This document shows positions 26,641-37,892 of a DNA stretch of 64,000 nucleotides, piece after piece. Location of the stretch: NCBI GenBank assembly GCA_014529385.2, contig CM043967.1, positions 135,793,182-135,857,181 of the forward strand. The letters are read 5' to 3'. A program made the position numbers and the translations under genes. The DNA comes from Adiantum capillus-veneris. Lineage: Eukaryota > Streptophyta > Polypodiopsida > Polypodiales > Pteridaceae. Within the stretch, counting starts at the first letter, position 1; each line of letters starts with the position of its first letter. Below the pieces are notes generated by a model. It had not been told where the DNA came from, ran no database searches, and saw only the letters and a list, made by a program, of their open reading frames with translations.

Positions 26641-28046
26641 TGAGGCTATACCTTGCACTTTCCTTCAAGGGTGAATCTGGGTATATCCTGGATTCATCTA
26701 GGTATATATACTAGGTATATATATAGGTATATCTAGGTATATATACACTCTCTGAACTCCCAAAAGCAGCATTCTGCGTCCGCAGTTGCTGCAGATGGGT
26801 TTCGCCCTCGGAAATACGCGCAGTCGTCGACTGAGGCATATTTTTCAGAGCGGTAAGTCGGGAACTAAGCCCTTGCACAACCCCTTTGAGAGAGGCCAAG
26901 CGAATGTTCTTCTGCACATTCGCGTTTTCCAGAGCGATAACACGTTGATCAAAGCTCTGGAAAGTACTTGTAATCCATGTATAGAGAGTATGCGTGAACG
27001 GAATTTGAATATTACCTACCGCATCGTCGCGCTACACATCCGAGCTGGAGGAATCCATGGCAAAATCCGTGAAAGACCGAAAATTTTACGTGAAACTGGA
27101 CCTTTTTAGCAGTTTTTGATCGCTAGAAGTTGAATTCCCAAAGAACGCTACGCATCGGCGTAAGCATCCGGAGGCAGGCAAACGATGGCGAGAGCACGGG
27201 AGTATGAGCAGGTGAGAGAGAGCAAGTGAGAGAGAGGAGCAGAAGAGCCAAAATTGAGTTCTCTGTAAACTTCTGCAAGTCTCTGTAAGTGAGTTTTAAT
27301 AAACTAAGCTTTCATACCTTCTTTAAAAGAACTCAAAGTGTCCATGCCCTTTTTTTAAATAACTCAAGTGTCCTTGACCATTTAAATAAAAGGCCACTTG
27401 GGAGAGTAAATTAAAAAAGGCAGCGTGGAAAAAATTTAACGAGCGGCCAGCGTTTGCAAACGCGTGGAGATATTAAGAAAATCGCATGGGCCGTGTGGAT
27501 GCCCGTGGCCAGCACGCGAAAGGGGCGCCAACAAGGAGCCAACGCAGAAAAAAAAATTCCACGCAGAGCAGAAGAACTCCACGCTGGTCTGCAATTGAAA
27601 ATTTCCCTCTCTCTCCAACGCTGAGGAAAGCCACCAGCAGATTGGCAGGTTCAGAGCTCTCTCTGTCTCTCTTTCTCTCTCTCTTCACACTACCGAGAGA
27701 GTCTCCCTCTCTATTCGCTCCATGCCTTGCACAGAGAGCATTACACAAAGAGATTACAATGTGCTGAATTTACTCTAAAATCAGCAGTTCAATGAGAAAT
27801 TCATTAATTTTCGTCAAAAATCAGTAAATTTAATGAAACACTTGTAGTTCCCAGCTTTTCCGCCTGCTAAATTGCTGGATTTAATCAAAAATCAGCGAAA
27901 AACACATTACACTTGACCTGCAAACATGCTCATGAGAAGAAAATGATCAATTAAACAGTTATTTCATCAAAACTTGCATGAAATAGTGGTTATCCGACTC
28001 TAACCAGCCCGTAGGTGTGCACACAGTCCTTCGTGCAGCCAAGCCA
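26641..28046 (-). other. GB 5' leader
   Basis: The stretch lies between the primer site and gag, with no convincing gene. It contains a TA-rich GGTATATA repeat (about 26690-26745), a TC tract (about 27655-27690) and the word CGAAAGGGGCGCCAA at about 27518-27532, which is also in the core of the family-A LTRs. Plus-strand frames here look like chance. Confidence 0.6.
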
Positions 28047-28058
28047 GCTCTGATACCA
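28047..28058 (-). other. GB primer binding site (initiator Met-tRNA type)
   Basis: Minus-strand TGGTATCAGAGC directly abuts the 5' LTR. Confidence 0.93.
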
Positions 28059-28448
28059 TGAAACGAATGCAGGGAGTGGATCTCCCGGCTACACGGACCG
28101 CCTACAGACACGCGTCGGACGAACCACCCGACCATAGCCACCATTCGGCAGCTCCCCCGTGCTGGGGCCAGCGTCCGAGGACGTAGGCGTGCACCTGTAA
28201 GACCAAGCGTCCCATACCACCTGGCCTCACCTCCTCGAGGTGACCTCGCGCATTCCTAGCCTCGCGGGCTAACCACTGGCTCTCTGCCAATGGGGGTCGA
28301 TAAATGCAAATGAGGCCTTGGCCTCCCTTTTATAATAATGGCCGGCCACACTGGCTGTGGTCACACTACGTCCGCCCAAACACTGGACGCCTATCCTGAC
28401 GACGTCTGGGCTAGATCCCCTCTCTTGTGTGATGAGCGGGACATAACA
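28059..28448 (-). repeat. GB 5' LTR (family B)
   Basis: TGAAACGAATGCAGG to GACATAACA, 390 bp, next to the primer site. A TTATTATAAAAGG-type TATA candidate lies in the complement of about 28326-28340. Confidence 0.93.
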
Positions 28449-29340
28449 CCACTCCACCAGAAGGGGTGTCCTACGTGTCCAGACTCTCTGACCAAAGTGC
28501 CTCCACTCGCTCTCTAAGCTCTGGATCCAGCAAGATCTGCTCGGGGATGTGTAATGTCACACCCCCCCTTCTCTGTTTGTCTGTCACTGTGGGAATCACT
28601 GGCGCATGGTCGGAAAAAGTAGTCCCTGCAAGGATGCAAACAAAACCCCCCATGTCACAAATGTGGTCACTGGCATAGAAGGGATCTATCCGAGATAGAT
28701 TCACTTCTCCTACTTTGCGATCAGAGCGAGAGAAAGACGAGCTGTCTGGGGGTCTCACAAAGTCTAAGTGCTACCAAACATCAGAAATCCTCATAGTCAT
28801 ACATAACCGCTCCCAAGCTACCAACTCAGCCCCGTGCACCATAGCATGGCCACCTCCAATCTTGTCAGAGTGGTCCTCCAACATGTTGAAGTCCCCCCCA
28901 ACACACCACTGCTCTGCATGCGGCAGAGACTCAACAACATGAGACCAAAACTCTGCTCTCATGCACTTACCACATTGGGCGCATATATGTTCAGGAAACC
29001 CATGAGGCAACCCTAAACCTGGATAGTAATCCACTGAGCTCTGCCTAGCACAATAATACCTCTGCCAACAATGGCATGCTGCATAGAATCCGCAATAGAC
29101 ATACATACCCCTCCCTGGATACCTCCCGATCCAAATGCAGCTGACCAAAACATCCCATAGCGACCATGCAAAATCTGGCCACATCGTCTAATGCGGCTCT
29201 CACAGAGATGGTGCTCCTGTAGCATAAGAATATCAATCTCACCACCCACAAGGCATCGCTGAAGCTCCTAACGCAACCGACCCCTCTGGCGCTGAAACTA
29301 GGGCCCTCCTAATCCCTGTACATTCCATGAGACGATCCTT
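28449..29340 (-). pseudogene. LINE-B segment 1: endonuclease domain of ORF2
   Basis: On the minus strand the domain opens near 29325 with a WNVQGLG-type start. ILMLQEHHL lies near 29220, GGDFNMLED near 28880, and RVEALWSESLDT ends at 28471. The 28758-28471 frame carries ...DRKVGEVNLSRIDPFYAS and DHAPVIPTV, the usual endonuclease end. Frame changes are frequent. The domain continues into segment 2 across GB. Confidence 0.85.
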
Positions 29341-29850
29341 ATGGAGTCAGTGAGAGAAAACAGATACTATCACAGCAGCCACCCTCACTATCTTTGAGGC
29401 CCGTTTGGATGGGAGTAATCCGCATCAGAGCGACCTCTAGACTAGCACGTTTGAAGTGACTGTCCCACCCAAGCCCAGGCCGAGCGTGCAGTCTGTAAGG
29501 CTACATCCTCTGTCCAAGAATCCTCATGTACAAATACATAGCAAGGACAGCTCTAAGTGTCAGCAAACAAATGCACCACGATGTGCCTACAACCTGCTGC
29601 ATCCGGTGGCGTCACACTAAACTTGGCTAAACACCAAAGTGTCTGTACTAGATTTGTCACCCCTAGGTCCCCTGTGTGGTGTGAGAACTCAGTGACCTGG
29701 ATCTGGAGCCAGTCAAGAGCTGTGTGCAGGGTCCACTTTGTAGGATCCCTGACGCACAACGGAAAGAAGCAACCTACCACTATCCAGAGCCTCAGTGCCT
29801 CGAGCTGTGAGAAAGAGGATGTGATGAGTTTGCCTTCCATCATCATGCCT
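29341..29850 (-). pseudogene. LINE-B ORF1-like fragment
   Basis: The minus-strand frame within 29921-29553 reads CVRDPTKWTLHTALDWLQIQV and GCRHIVVHLFADT. It lies just upstream of the LINE-B endonuclease, where the RNA-binding ORF1 protein is expected. The match to plant LINE ORF1 is by position and general style only. Confidence 0.5.
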
Positions 29851-30532
29851 CTCAATGGACCCAGCTGGGAGACAGTTCCTAGTGAGTTCTTTGAGACCGT
29901 GGGTCCTTGCCATGCGCGCACTAGTGTTTGTCAGTTGAGGAGACCTGATGGGTCAATAGTTACACAGCTTGAGGATATGCATGCAGTTTCTACCGACTTT
30001 TATCATGAGTTGCTTTCAGCTGAGCCTCAGTCAGAGTGTCAGGATGCATGCAGAGAGAAAGTTTGAGTTACCGAGGAGATGCGTCAAAGACTTGAGCTGC
30101 CTCTCCACTTGGAGGAGCTTCACAAGGCCCTCACGGCACGTCCCCGGGGTAGCTACCCAAGGGAGGATGGTTTGACTCCCAGTTTCTTCTTGGAGTACTG
30201 GGAGCTACTTGGTCAAGATCTTTGTAGTGCTTACCAGCACATATTGTACACTAGGGAGAGATGCCTGTAAGCATGAACGAGGATCTGATTTACCTTATCC
30301 CCAAGGAGGGAGGCTCCTTGGATGAGATTCGGCAATGGCAGCCCATCACCATTCTCAAATCAGCCTACAAAATCTTAGCCAAGCCTTTGAGTTTGAGAAT
30401 TCAGCCGCTACTTGAGAGCATTACACATGAGACCCAGACAGGTTTTGTCAAGGAGCACAATATCCTTGACAACATCTTCACCTTTTGGCTTCTGCCTTCG
30501 CACGTCTCCAAGCACAAGATCTTTTGATACTC
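29851..30532 (+). pseudogene. LINE-C segment 1: linker and start of RT
   Basis: The plus strand carries EFFETVGPCHARTSV and LRRPDGSIVTQLEDM (29887-30000). GLTPSFFLEYWELLG follows near 30170, then LIYLIPKEGGSLDEIRQW and TGFVKEHNILDNIFTF (30285-30490). Stops separate the parts. It points away from LINE-B, with the two 5' ends meeting near 29850. The last five bases TACTC are the target duplication of the following solo LTR. Confidence 0.85.
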
Positions 30533-31737
30533 TGTCACGTGACACATCCGACCCTATGTGTCCGTGGACAAGCTATAGCATGACCAGGGTTCAGTTCAGT
30601 CAAGTCAGTCTAGATTTAGAAGTGATCTTGCACTTTTGTGAGTCTGTTCGCAGACCGTCCATGTCCAGACACTTAGTGTAGATGCATATCCTCTGGTTGC
30701 ACACAACATGATCATAAGCATTCCCATCAGAATCCTTCAGGGGAATTTTCCAGTGCATTTAGCCTATTTTCCCTATTTTTGGCATTTTTCACTTATTATT
30801 TTTAAGTGACTTTTGTTGGAAAGTAGGTAGGGCAAATTGAGTAAGTTTGTATACAAGCAAACCAAAGCTAGCACTAAATGGCAGAAGAGGCAACAGGAGC
30901 CAAGCTCAACAGGCAACTTCTCAAGCAAGAACCTCTTGGCGGCGACTTTCCCTCCAAGCTGAGATCCCCCCCATGCTAGCGTTTTCACATTCAGAATTAC
31001 CGCTAGGACCTTCCCAAGCCTAGCGTTTTGCATCAGCATCATCGCCACAGAAGCCCAGCTAGCTAGCGTTTTTGGAGACACATCAACCTAGCGTTTTTGC
31101 GGACCACAGCGTTTGCAAATTTGCAGCCTTTGCAACCTCAGCATGCAGCGTTTTTCAGCCATGAAGAACCTGCAAATTCAGCCCTAAAAGAGTAGCAGAT
31201 TCAGCCCGGAAAGACCATCAGTTTCAGCCCTTAGGAACCTCAGTTTTCAGCCCTAAACCTGCAGAATTTCAGCGACAAAGAACTGCAGAAACAGTCCCCA
31301 AAATCAGCGTTTTTGGACTAGCCGCAGATTTCAACCCATAGCATTTTTGGACAGCAGATAGAAGACTGCAGATTTCAGCCCTTAGGTCGGTCTCGTCGTC
31401 CCCGTCGTCATCACCGACATAGCTTAGACTTGCCTCAGTCACATGCATTCAGTTTGTACCAGTTTGTGCAATCATAAGTAGACCACTCTCGCAGACGAGA
31501 GTGGGGCCTTCCGAGGAGGGTTTTACAACATGTCTGGTGTCGTATCTCTCTTCTCTCTCTATCTCTCAGTCTCATACACTTGCACGCACAGCGTCCATTC
31601 ACTTTGTTTGTGATCATAGCATTCTCTCATTAAGAACGGAAGGCTCTCCCTTCCATTAGAACGAAAAGGAACCTTGAGCACAGTTTGGAGCACTCATCTT
31701 GAGCAAAGCACAAACATTCATTCCGCTGCACCTAACA
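30533..31737. mobile_element. Family-C solo LTR, copy 2, inside LINE-C
   Basis: 1205 bp from TGTCACGTGACA to CTGCACCTAACA, with perfect 5-bp duplications TACTC (30528-30532 and 31738-31742). When it is removed, the LINE reads on into LLDFEKAYDKVDWDF. It is collinear with 14181-15364. It is noncoding, with AGCGTTTTT and TTTCAGCC words and a CCACTCTC/GAGAGTGG hairpin near 31483-31504. Confidence 0.92.
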
Positions 31738-31803
31738 TACTCCTCGATTTTGAGAAGGCATACGACAAAGTTGACTGGGATTTCTGGAAGTACACTCTGC
31801 ACA
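31738..31803 (+). pseudogene. LINE-C segment 2: RT palm fragment
   Basis: About 65 bp encodes LLDFEKAYDKVDWDFWKYTL, the first catalytic Asp motif of the LINE RT. It is trapped between the solo LTR and G2. Its last five bases GCACA pair with GTACA after G2. Confidence 0.9.
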
Positions 31804-31940
31804 TGTCACAAAGTGATGACGTGGCTACGGATAGCAAAAACCCTAATTTCTGCCAAAAACCCTAAGATTCCTGCAAACCCTAATTTTTGCCAAAAACCCT
31901 AATTTTCGAAAATCGCGGAGGCTATTAAAAAATTTAAAAA
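31804..31940 (+). repeat. Inverted partial LTR at the G2 left end
   Basis: TGTCACAAAGTGATGACGTG to about AATCGCGGAGGCTAT is the reverse complement of 37580-37712, including the spaced AAACCCTAA words. After about 31940 the sequence switches to ordinary element 3' UTR (GATCTTAGACCATGATTTAT), without a polypurine tract. Confidence 0.88.
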
Positions 31941-32445
31941 TAAAAAATTGGATCTTAGACCATGATTTATTGGCAATGTAGCTAGCAATCACATCTAGGT
32001 CCAATCGGGACCTCATCGATGTCCGATTGACTAATCCCTATTGCAACCATGTCTATTCGAGATCAATCAGACCAAAATGCTGCAGTCATTTCGTCTGTCA
32101 GTTCCTGCACTCACAAGAAGTCAAGAACAAATCAGTATCATTATCAAGAATTCCATTTCATAACGTCATCCAGCAGAATACTGTCAGCTCTCAGTATCCC
32201 TGAAGCTCAAAGAGACATCAGTGACTTTAGTATCAAAATCGAGGCATTTGTTGACAAAGGAGCGGAGTAACTCCCCTCTTGTGCATCCCACTGCACCAGA
32301 TCTTCGGCCAAGCTGAGTTTCTGGGTTCCGTTTGGAGTAGACTATGCTAAACCAAAACATCGAGGTAAAGTTTCACAATCCGAAGAGTATTTGCTAGGTC
32401 CTCCTCCTCCATCCACTTCGCATCAAATGCAGGAAAGTTCTTGAA

Positions 32446-35420
32446 CTAAACCAAGAACCGCCTTCGGACTTTACCTTTCTTCATATCGTTATGTGCCAAA
32501 ATCTGTTCAGGAATAAGGATCTCCTCGTTTTCTTCCACTTCGGGTTGCTCATCAGGCTCCCCATCATCAGGCACATCACCCTTAACAGGGATCAAGAGAC
32601 TCACATGCAATGCATTATGAATCCTCCAAGTATCTGGCAGTTTCAATCGGAAGGAGACATCATTTATCTTGTCAGTGATCTGGAAAGGTCCGTAGTATCG
32701 CATACTAAGCTTTGGAAAAAGCCTCTCCTTTCCCTTTTTCTTTCGTAGGCATGCCTTCTCAAAAGTAAGAGCACCCAATCATCCTCCTTCAATTTCAAGT
32801 CGCGACGATGGCGATCCGCTGCCTTTTTCTGTCGTTCTTGAGACTCCTACAAAGTCTCGCGAACCTTGGCAAAAGCTGTATCCAAATCTCGCGAATATTC
32901 ATCCGCTTCAAATATCTAATCTTTCGTGCTCAGTAAGGATGGAACCTTCGCAGCACTTTCAACAATCTCACATGGCGTCTTCCCCGTCGAAGAGTGTATC
33001 GTGTTATTGTAGGCAAATTCCACCAAAGGTAAGTTCTTTTCCCATTGAGTCTTCTGATCCGAGATACAAGACTTCAATAAATCTAAAATCACTGAATTGG
33101 CAATCTCAAATTGCCCGTCAGTCTGCAAGTGAAACGATGACGAGAACTGCAACTGCGTGCCAATGTTCTCCCAAATTGCCTTTTAAAACAAACTCATAAA
33201 TCTGGGGTCTCTGTCGGAGACAATCGTCTCAGACGTGCCATGTAATCGGAAAATCATCGTGATCATTCTGTGTTCTTGGGAGATCAAAAATGAAATCCAT
33301 TGCAATACTTTCCAAGGGGTGGGTGGGTATGCGTAAAGGCTGTAACAATCCCTGTGCCTTGCGCCTGTCAAACTTGACCTTCTGGCATACCAAGCAACTG
33401 CACACAAACTCTTCCACATCCTTTTTGAGTCTCGGCCCAAAGAAGTATCTCTCTACCCCCTTCATGGTGGTAGCAATGCCGCGGTGACCCGTAAAAGGTG
33501 GACAGTGGCATTCAGTCATAACCTTATCCCTCAACGGCTGTGTAACGCACAACATAGTCTTTTTCATCAAGTAGCCTTCCCGAAGGGAGTATCCAGCTAT
33601 AGTCTCCCCATCCCAAATCCGTGTGAAAATAATGGCAAAATCTGTATCTATGGCATACTGATCGACCATATCCTCGAAGCTCCTATGATGTATCGCGGAA
33701 ACAGCCAGAACCAACGGTTTCCGAGACAAAGCATCTGCCACCACATTCTTCTATCCCTGCTCATGGACAATGTGGAAGTAGAACTGTGACAAGATGTTCG
33801 CCCACCGCATCTGCTTTTCCGAAAGCTGCTTCTGTGACAAGAAGTAGTGCAAACTTTGATGGTCTGTAAAGACAGTAAAATCCGTTCCAAGTAGGTAATG
33901 CCGCCACTGAGTAAGAGCATGGATAACCGCCAAAAGCTCTTTCTCATAGATCTGTGCTGTCATCTCCGGCCTAGAGAACAAACGGCTCTCGTAAGCTATG
34001 ACATGGCCTTCTTGCATCAAGACCGCACCCAGACTACGACCACAAGCATCACAATATACTTCAAATGACTTCTGCAAGTCCGGCAAAGTCAAAATAGGTC
34101 CCGTAGTCAATTACTCTTTCAATGTCTGAAAGGCAGTCACCTCTGTGGGTCCCCACGAAAAAGGTACTCCTTTCTGTGTCAAGATATGCAAAGGGGAAGC
34201 AACCTCTGCAAACTTTTGTATGAACCACCTGTAGTACGACCACAGTCCCAAGAAGCTTCCAACTTCATGGACATTCTTCCAATCGGGCCAATCACGTATA
34301 GTCTCTATCTTGGCCGAATCCACTTGCACTCCTGTTGCTGAGACAAAGTGTCCCAAAAAGTGTATCTCTGGTAGGAAAATTTCACTTTTCTTTGCATTAA
34401 TCACTAACTTGTGATCTCGTAATGCCTGAAAGACTTGAAGCAGATGATCTCTGTGTTCTGCCTCATTCTTGGAGAAAACAATGATGTCGTCAAAGAAAGT
34501 GCCAACAAATAGCCTGTACTCTCGAAAAATCTTGTCCATCATCCGGTTAAATGTCGCAGGAGCATTGGTTAAGCCAAAAGGCATCACCAAAAACTCAAAT
34601 AACCCAAAAGTCGTCCGAAAAGCTGTCTTGTAGACATCTCCTGGCGCTATCCTGATCTGATGATATCCACTCTTCAAGTCAATCCTGCTAAAGCACCAGG
34701 ATCCTTGTAACCTGTCAAGTATATCATCGATCCTAGGAATCGGAAATCTGTTCTTGATAGTGATTTTGTTGAGAGCGCTATAATCGATGCACATTCTCCA
34801 AGATCCGTCTTTCTTCAAAACCAACAACACTGAATAGCAATACGGTGAAGTACTAGGCTGGACAAGACCCTTTTCCAAGAGGTCTTTCACTGGGTTCATA
34901 ATCTTTTCATTCTGTACTCGGCTCACACGATAAGGTGGCTGATTCGGTGGCGTGCTTCCAGGTATCAGATCAATGGTTTGATCTTCAGGCCCTCTGAAAA
35001 GCAATCAGCATGAGTGTAGAGAAAAATCTTGGCGTTCTTTTGATCAGGTCAAAACATATTCAACCTTTATCCAGCGTTCAGTTCTCTCCCAAAAGAATGA
35101 GTAAGAAACTGAAGTTCATCGAGTACAATCTCTAAGCCCTTCATTTATCAAAGTCGCTTTCTCGGCCCGGTAGTCAACCACGGCGTAGTTCTTGTGGTAT
35201 CAAGGGATCCTGAGTAGAACGTCACTTGCGTGCCCTGAACACCCCTGTCATTGTAAACAAAGTTTGCCAATGCTCGGTGTAATGGCAACATCCCATCCGG
35301 GTGCCAGTCGAACTACCTCTGCATGTGGCGTCAGTCTGTCGGGCGTAATTCCAAATCGAGCCGCCAATTCCAAGTGAAAAGAAGTTGGCCTTGGCTCCTT
35401 CAAAAGAGCTTCCTGATCCT
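32446..35420 (-). pseudogene. G2 pol: RT, RNase H, integrase, chromodomain, with a damaged protease
   Basis: Minus strand. RT lies at 35004-34111 (LNKITIKNRFPIPRIDD, FGLTNAPATFNRMMD, catalytic FFDDIIVFS). RNase H is at 34110-33751 with the DACGRSLGAVL and HQSLHYFLSQ motifs. Integrase zinc finger and first Asp are at 33744-33229 (HRGIATTMKG, CSCLVCQ, MDFIFDLP). The core end is at 33152-32916. The chromodomain is at about 32560-32446. The chromodomain frame opens with [19 protein letters not shown] at 32778. The protease region (about 35420-35040) is shortened relative to G1 and G3. Stops and frame changes are found throughout. Confidence 0.88.
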
Positions 35421-37095
35421 TCACTTTGCCCCAAAAGCGGCAAAGTTTGTACTTTCATTCATTAGATTCGGTGCAGGTCCCACGCCATGTGGTACCAGTT
35501 CTGCTTTTCTATCTGTCTTTTCTGCCACATTCCTCAACTGCTCTCGAACTCTCACACCTGTCGTCGTCTTTAGCATTCTGTTCTTTTTGTGCCTTATTAG
35601 GGCACTTCGCGGAGATATGTCCCTGTTCCCCGCATCCAAAGCACTCCCCCTCTCTGATGAAGCGAGCTCTCTCCTCAGGAGTAAGCTTGGGTCGTGCATC
35701 ATTTTTCTCTGGGTTGCTCTTTTTCTTTCTACTTTCATTCCCAGAAGTCTGTTTGGCTCGTTGTGTCATGGCCTCATCTGTGGGGTAGGTTAGACTGCCA
35801 GAGTGAATGGCAAAGCCCCGCTTCGCATGACTCATCAACTCCTGAATAGAAGCTGACTTCTGTTCCAAGCAGTGATCTCGGATCTCTGTAGGTAGACCCA
35901 AGGTAAACCACTCAATCTGTTCTCTGAACGAGATCTTCTTGAATGAAGAGGCGGGTAGAAAAGAGCTCCAGAATCTTTCACAATAAGCATTGATTGTATC
36001 TTTCTTGGTCATCCGAAGATGGTTCCAAGCAGCTCGTATATCTCGTTCATATTCTTGCGTCAACCAAGAAGAAATAAAAAGCTTCTTAAATTTCATCCAT
36101 TTAACTGGCGCAGTCTTGTTTAAAAGAAGCGTGGACCATCAAGTACGAGCATTCCCCTTAGAGTAAGAGGCAACTCTCCGAATCATGGAGTGCTCTGAAT
36201 AGCGTCCTCCCGCGAAAGCGATGTCAAACTGCTGTATAAAAGACAAAGCCTTCGAAGCATCTGAGTATCCTGAGAAAGTATCAAACTTGATCGAGTGGCC
36301 ACCTTCCTTAAACTCTCGGACTTTCTTGCTTTTATCTTCGAGAAAGTCATACTGGTTGGCTTTGTAAAATTTCTTCTTGTTCGCATAAAAGTTTCCGTTG
36401 TCAGAGTCTGAATTGTCCGTAGACGAGTCCTCTGTAGAAGTGTCACTCACTGGGCGAGACGTAGACTTCCTTGCCTTTTTTCTTGCCCTTTCCGAAGCGT
36501 TGTTTCTTGCTTCACTTTTTGCTTTTCCTGTCTTCTTCGCTCGAGTCTGAAGAGCTAGAAGAACTGTCAGAAGAAGAAGAAGAACTGGGTAGGCCTTCAA
36601 ACTTGACGCGCTTCTTCAGTTTCTTTGCCTTGTCGAATGTCGACCGACGACCCAAATATCCCGGGAAGTCAGTGCCTTTCTTCTGCTTTTTTGCCGTGCT
36701 TTTTGTCTTTCTTTTGCACGTCGAAAAGCTGAGCAATCCATGCATCAACCACGTTCTCCAGTTCCTTCTCCGTATATTTCTTGTTCCTTCTCCGTATATT
36801 TCTTGGAGGCAGAAGGTTTCTTGAGAGTGGGTTTCGGGAGTGGTGTTGTGGTTCTTTGCCACTCCATCTGTACATCTTCCAAAGAGGTTTGGTTCATATA
36901 TTTTGCCATCTTCAGGTCCTTGGCAAAATTGAGCATCATCTTTGTTGCATCGCCAATCAATTGACGATGCTCCATCTCTCTTTGCTCCGCTTGAGTAGGC
37001 CGAGGCGGGCCATACTCGGTCTGAATCTTCGTTGTGATCCCAGCCCGCATCTCCAGATGCCGAGGGAGTCGACTGATCATTGCCTGAAGCCATAG
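35421..37095 (-). pseudogene. G2 gag with zinc knuckle, broken
   Basis: The start ATG lies near 37095 (MASGNDQSTPSAS). The acidic/basic middle spans 36600-36139 (EDKSKKVREFKEGGHSIKFD, GGRYSEHSMIRRVAS). The core lies at 36096-35509 (RAAWNHLRMTKKDTINAYCE) with knuckle CFGCGEQGHISAKC. The part deleted in G1 is present here. A short duplication of a CGTATATTTCTTG word lies near 36770-36803. Confidence 0.88.
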
Positions 37096-37154
37096 GTGCC
37101 GCGGAAAAAAAAAAAATCGGAGATCGGATTTCCCGTAGAAGAGAAATCGGCCGT

Positions 37155-37166
37155 GCTCTGATACCA
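37155..37166 (-). other. G2 primer binding site (initiator Met-tRNA type)
   Basis: Minus-strand TGGTATCAGAGC lies one base from the LTR. Confidence 0.92.
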
Positions 37167-37167
37167 C

Positions 37168-37712
37168 TGTAACAGACTTGGACACTCCAAGTCAAGAATC
37201 AATCGCGACAGCACCAAATAACCACTTCAAAACAATTCACAGATCACAATAGATTTGCACTGGCCCGGCAAAGTTCCGTGCCTAGAGATATTGGCCCCAA
37301 AGACTGGCGCCCCTTTCGGTATTTCTTTTTATATTAATCAGATCAAAGTACAAGAGTGTGGCTAGGGTTTCACTCTCAGACTCTGCGTCCAGATGCTCTG
37401 AGAAGTGAGGCCCTCACCACTACTTTAAAGGTTACAAGGGATGCCCAAAAGCTTCAAATCAAAAGCAATTGCTCTCTCTCTCACAGAGAGTCAAAACTTG
37501 AAAGCAAAAGCATTCTCTCTCTTTTTCTCATATTGTAGAGAAAAAGCAAAATTTGCGTCGCTCATCATTTCCCAAAAAAAAAAAAAATTTATAGCCTCCG
37601 CGATTTCCGGAAATTAGGGTTTTTGGCAAAAATTAGGGTTTGCAGAAATTTTAGGGTTTCTGGCAGAAATTAGGGTTTCTGCTATCCGTAGCCACGTCAT
37701 CACTTTGTGACA
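37168..37712 (-). repeat. G2 5' LTR (family A)
   Basis: TGTAACAGACTTGG to TTTGTGACA, 545 bp. It carries the family core near 37290-37325 and a cluster of TTAGGGTTT words at about 37612-37677. Its outer end is mirrored at 31804. Confidence 0.92.
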
Positions 37713-37892
37713 GTACAGGATGGGGTTTTCAATTGTTTTGATAAGAGGAGTATCAGCTCTCTACAAATGTGCAAGCAGTCAGGTGCTTTTGGCAGGGGGA
37801 AGAGGAGAACGCTTCATACTCACGCGTTCGGTTAGACACGGTTGTCCTCTTGCCCCCTTCTTCCTGTTTCTCTTCTATGCTGAGGCGATAAG
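37713..37892 (+). pseudogene. LINE-C segment 3: RT fragment
   Basis: The plus strand reads MGFSIVLIRGVSALYKCAS, then GGRGERFILTRSVRHGCPL and FYAEAIS. It continues the palm from segment 2 across G2. ATAAG at 37888-37892 is the G3 target duplication. Confidence 0.9.

Larger units (their letters stand above)
21810..28448 (-). mobile_element. GB: full-length family-B chromovirus-type Gypsy element
   Basis: LTRs of 385 and 390 bp (21810-22194, 28059-28448) flank gag-pol on the minus strand. A perfect 5-bp target duplication CCACT lies at 21805-21809 and 28449-28453. A Met-tRNA primer site touches the right LTR; a polypurine tract (complement of TTCCCCCCTTAAG) touches the left one. It sits in LINE-B between the endonuclease and linker segments. 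Confidence 0.95.
31804..37712 (-). mobile_element. G2: family-A Gypsy element with inverted LTR end at its left edge
   Basis: The right LTR (37168-37712), primer site and gag-pol are in the normal order on the minus strand. The left edge does not carry a direct LTR. It carries about 125 bp that is the reverse complement of the right LTR's outer end. Flanking words GCACA (31799-31803) and GTACA (37713-37717) match except for one base, and LINE-C continues on both sides. The inverted edge is therefore part of what was inserted or was rearranged in place. Confidence 0.88.

Noticed and set aside
27486-27767. Plus-strand 93-residue frame
   Set aside because: It falls in the GB leader, is low complexity (Ser/Leu from a TC tract) and has no family match.
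29553-30066. 169-residue plus-strand frame as one host gene
   Set aside because: Its first half is antisense to LINE-B ORF1 and its second half is LINE-C linker.
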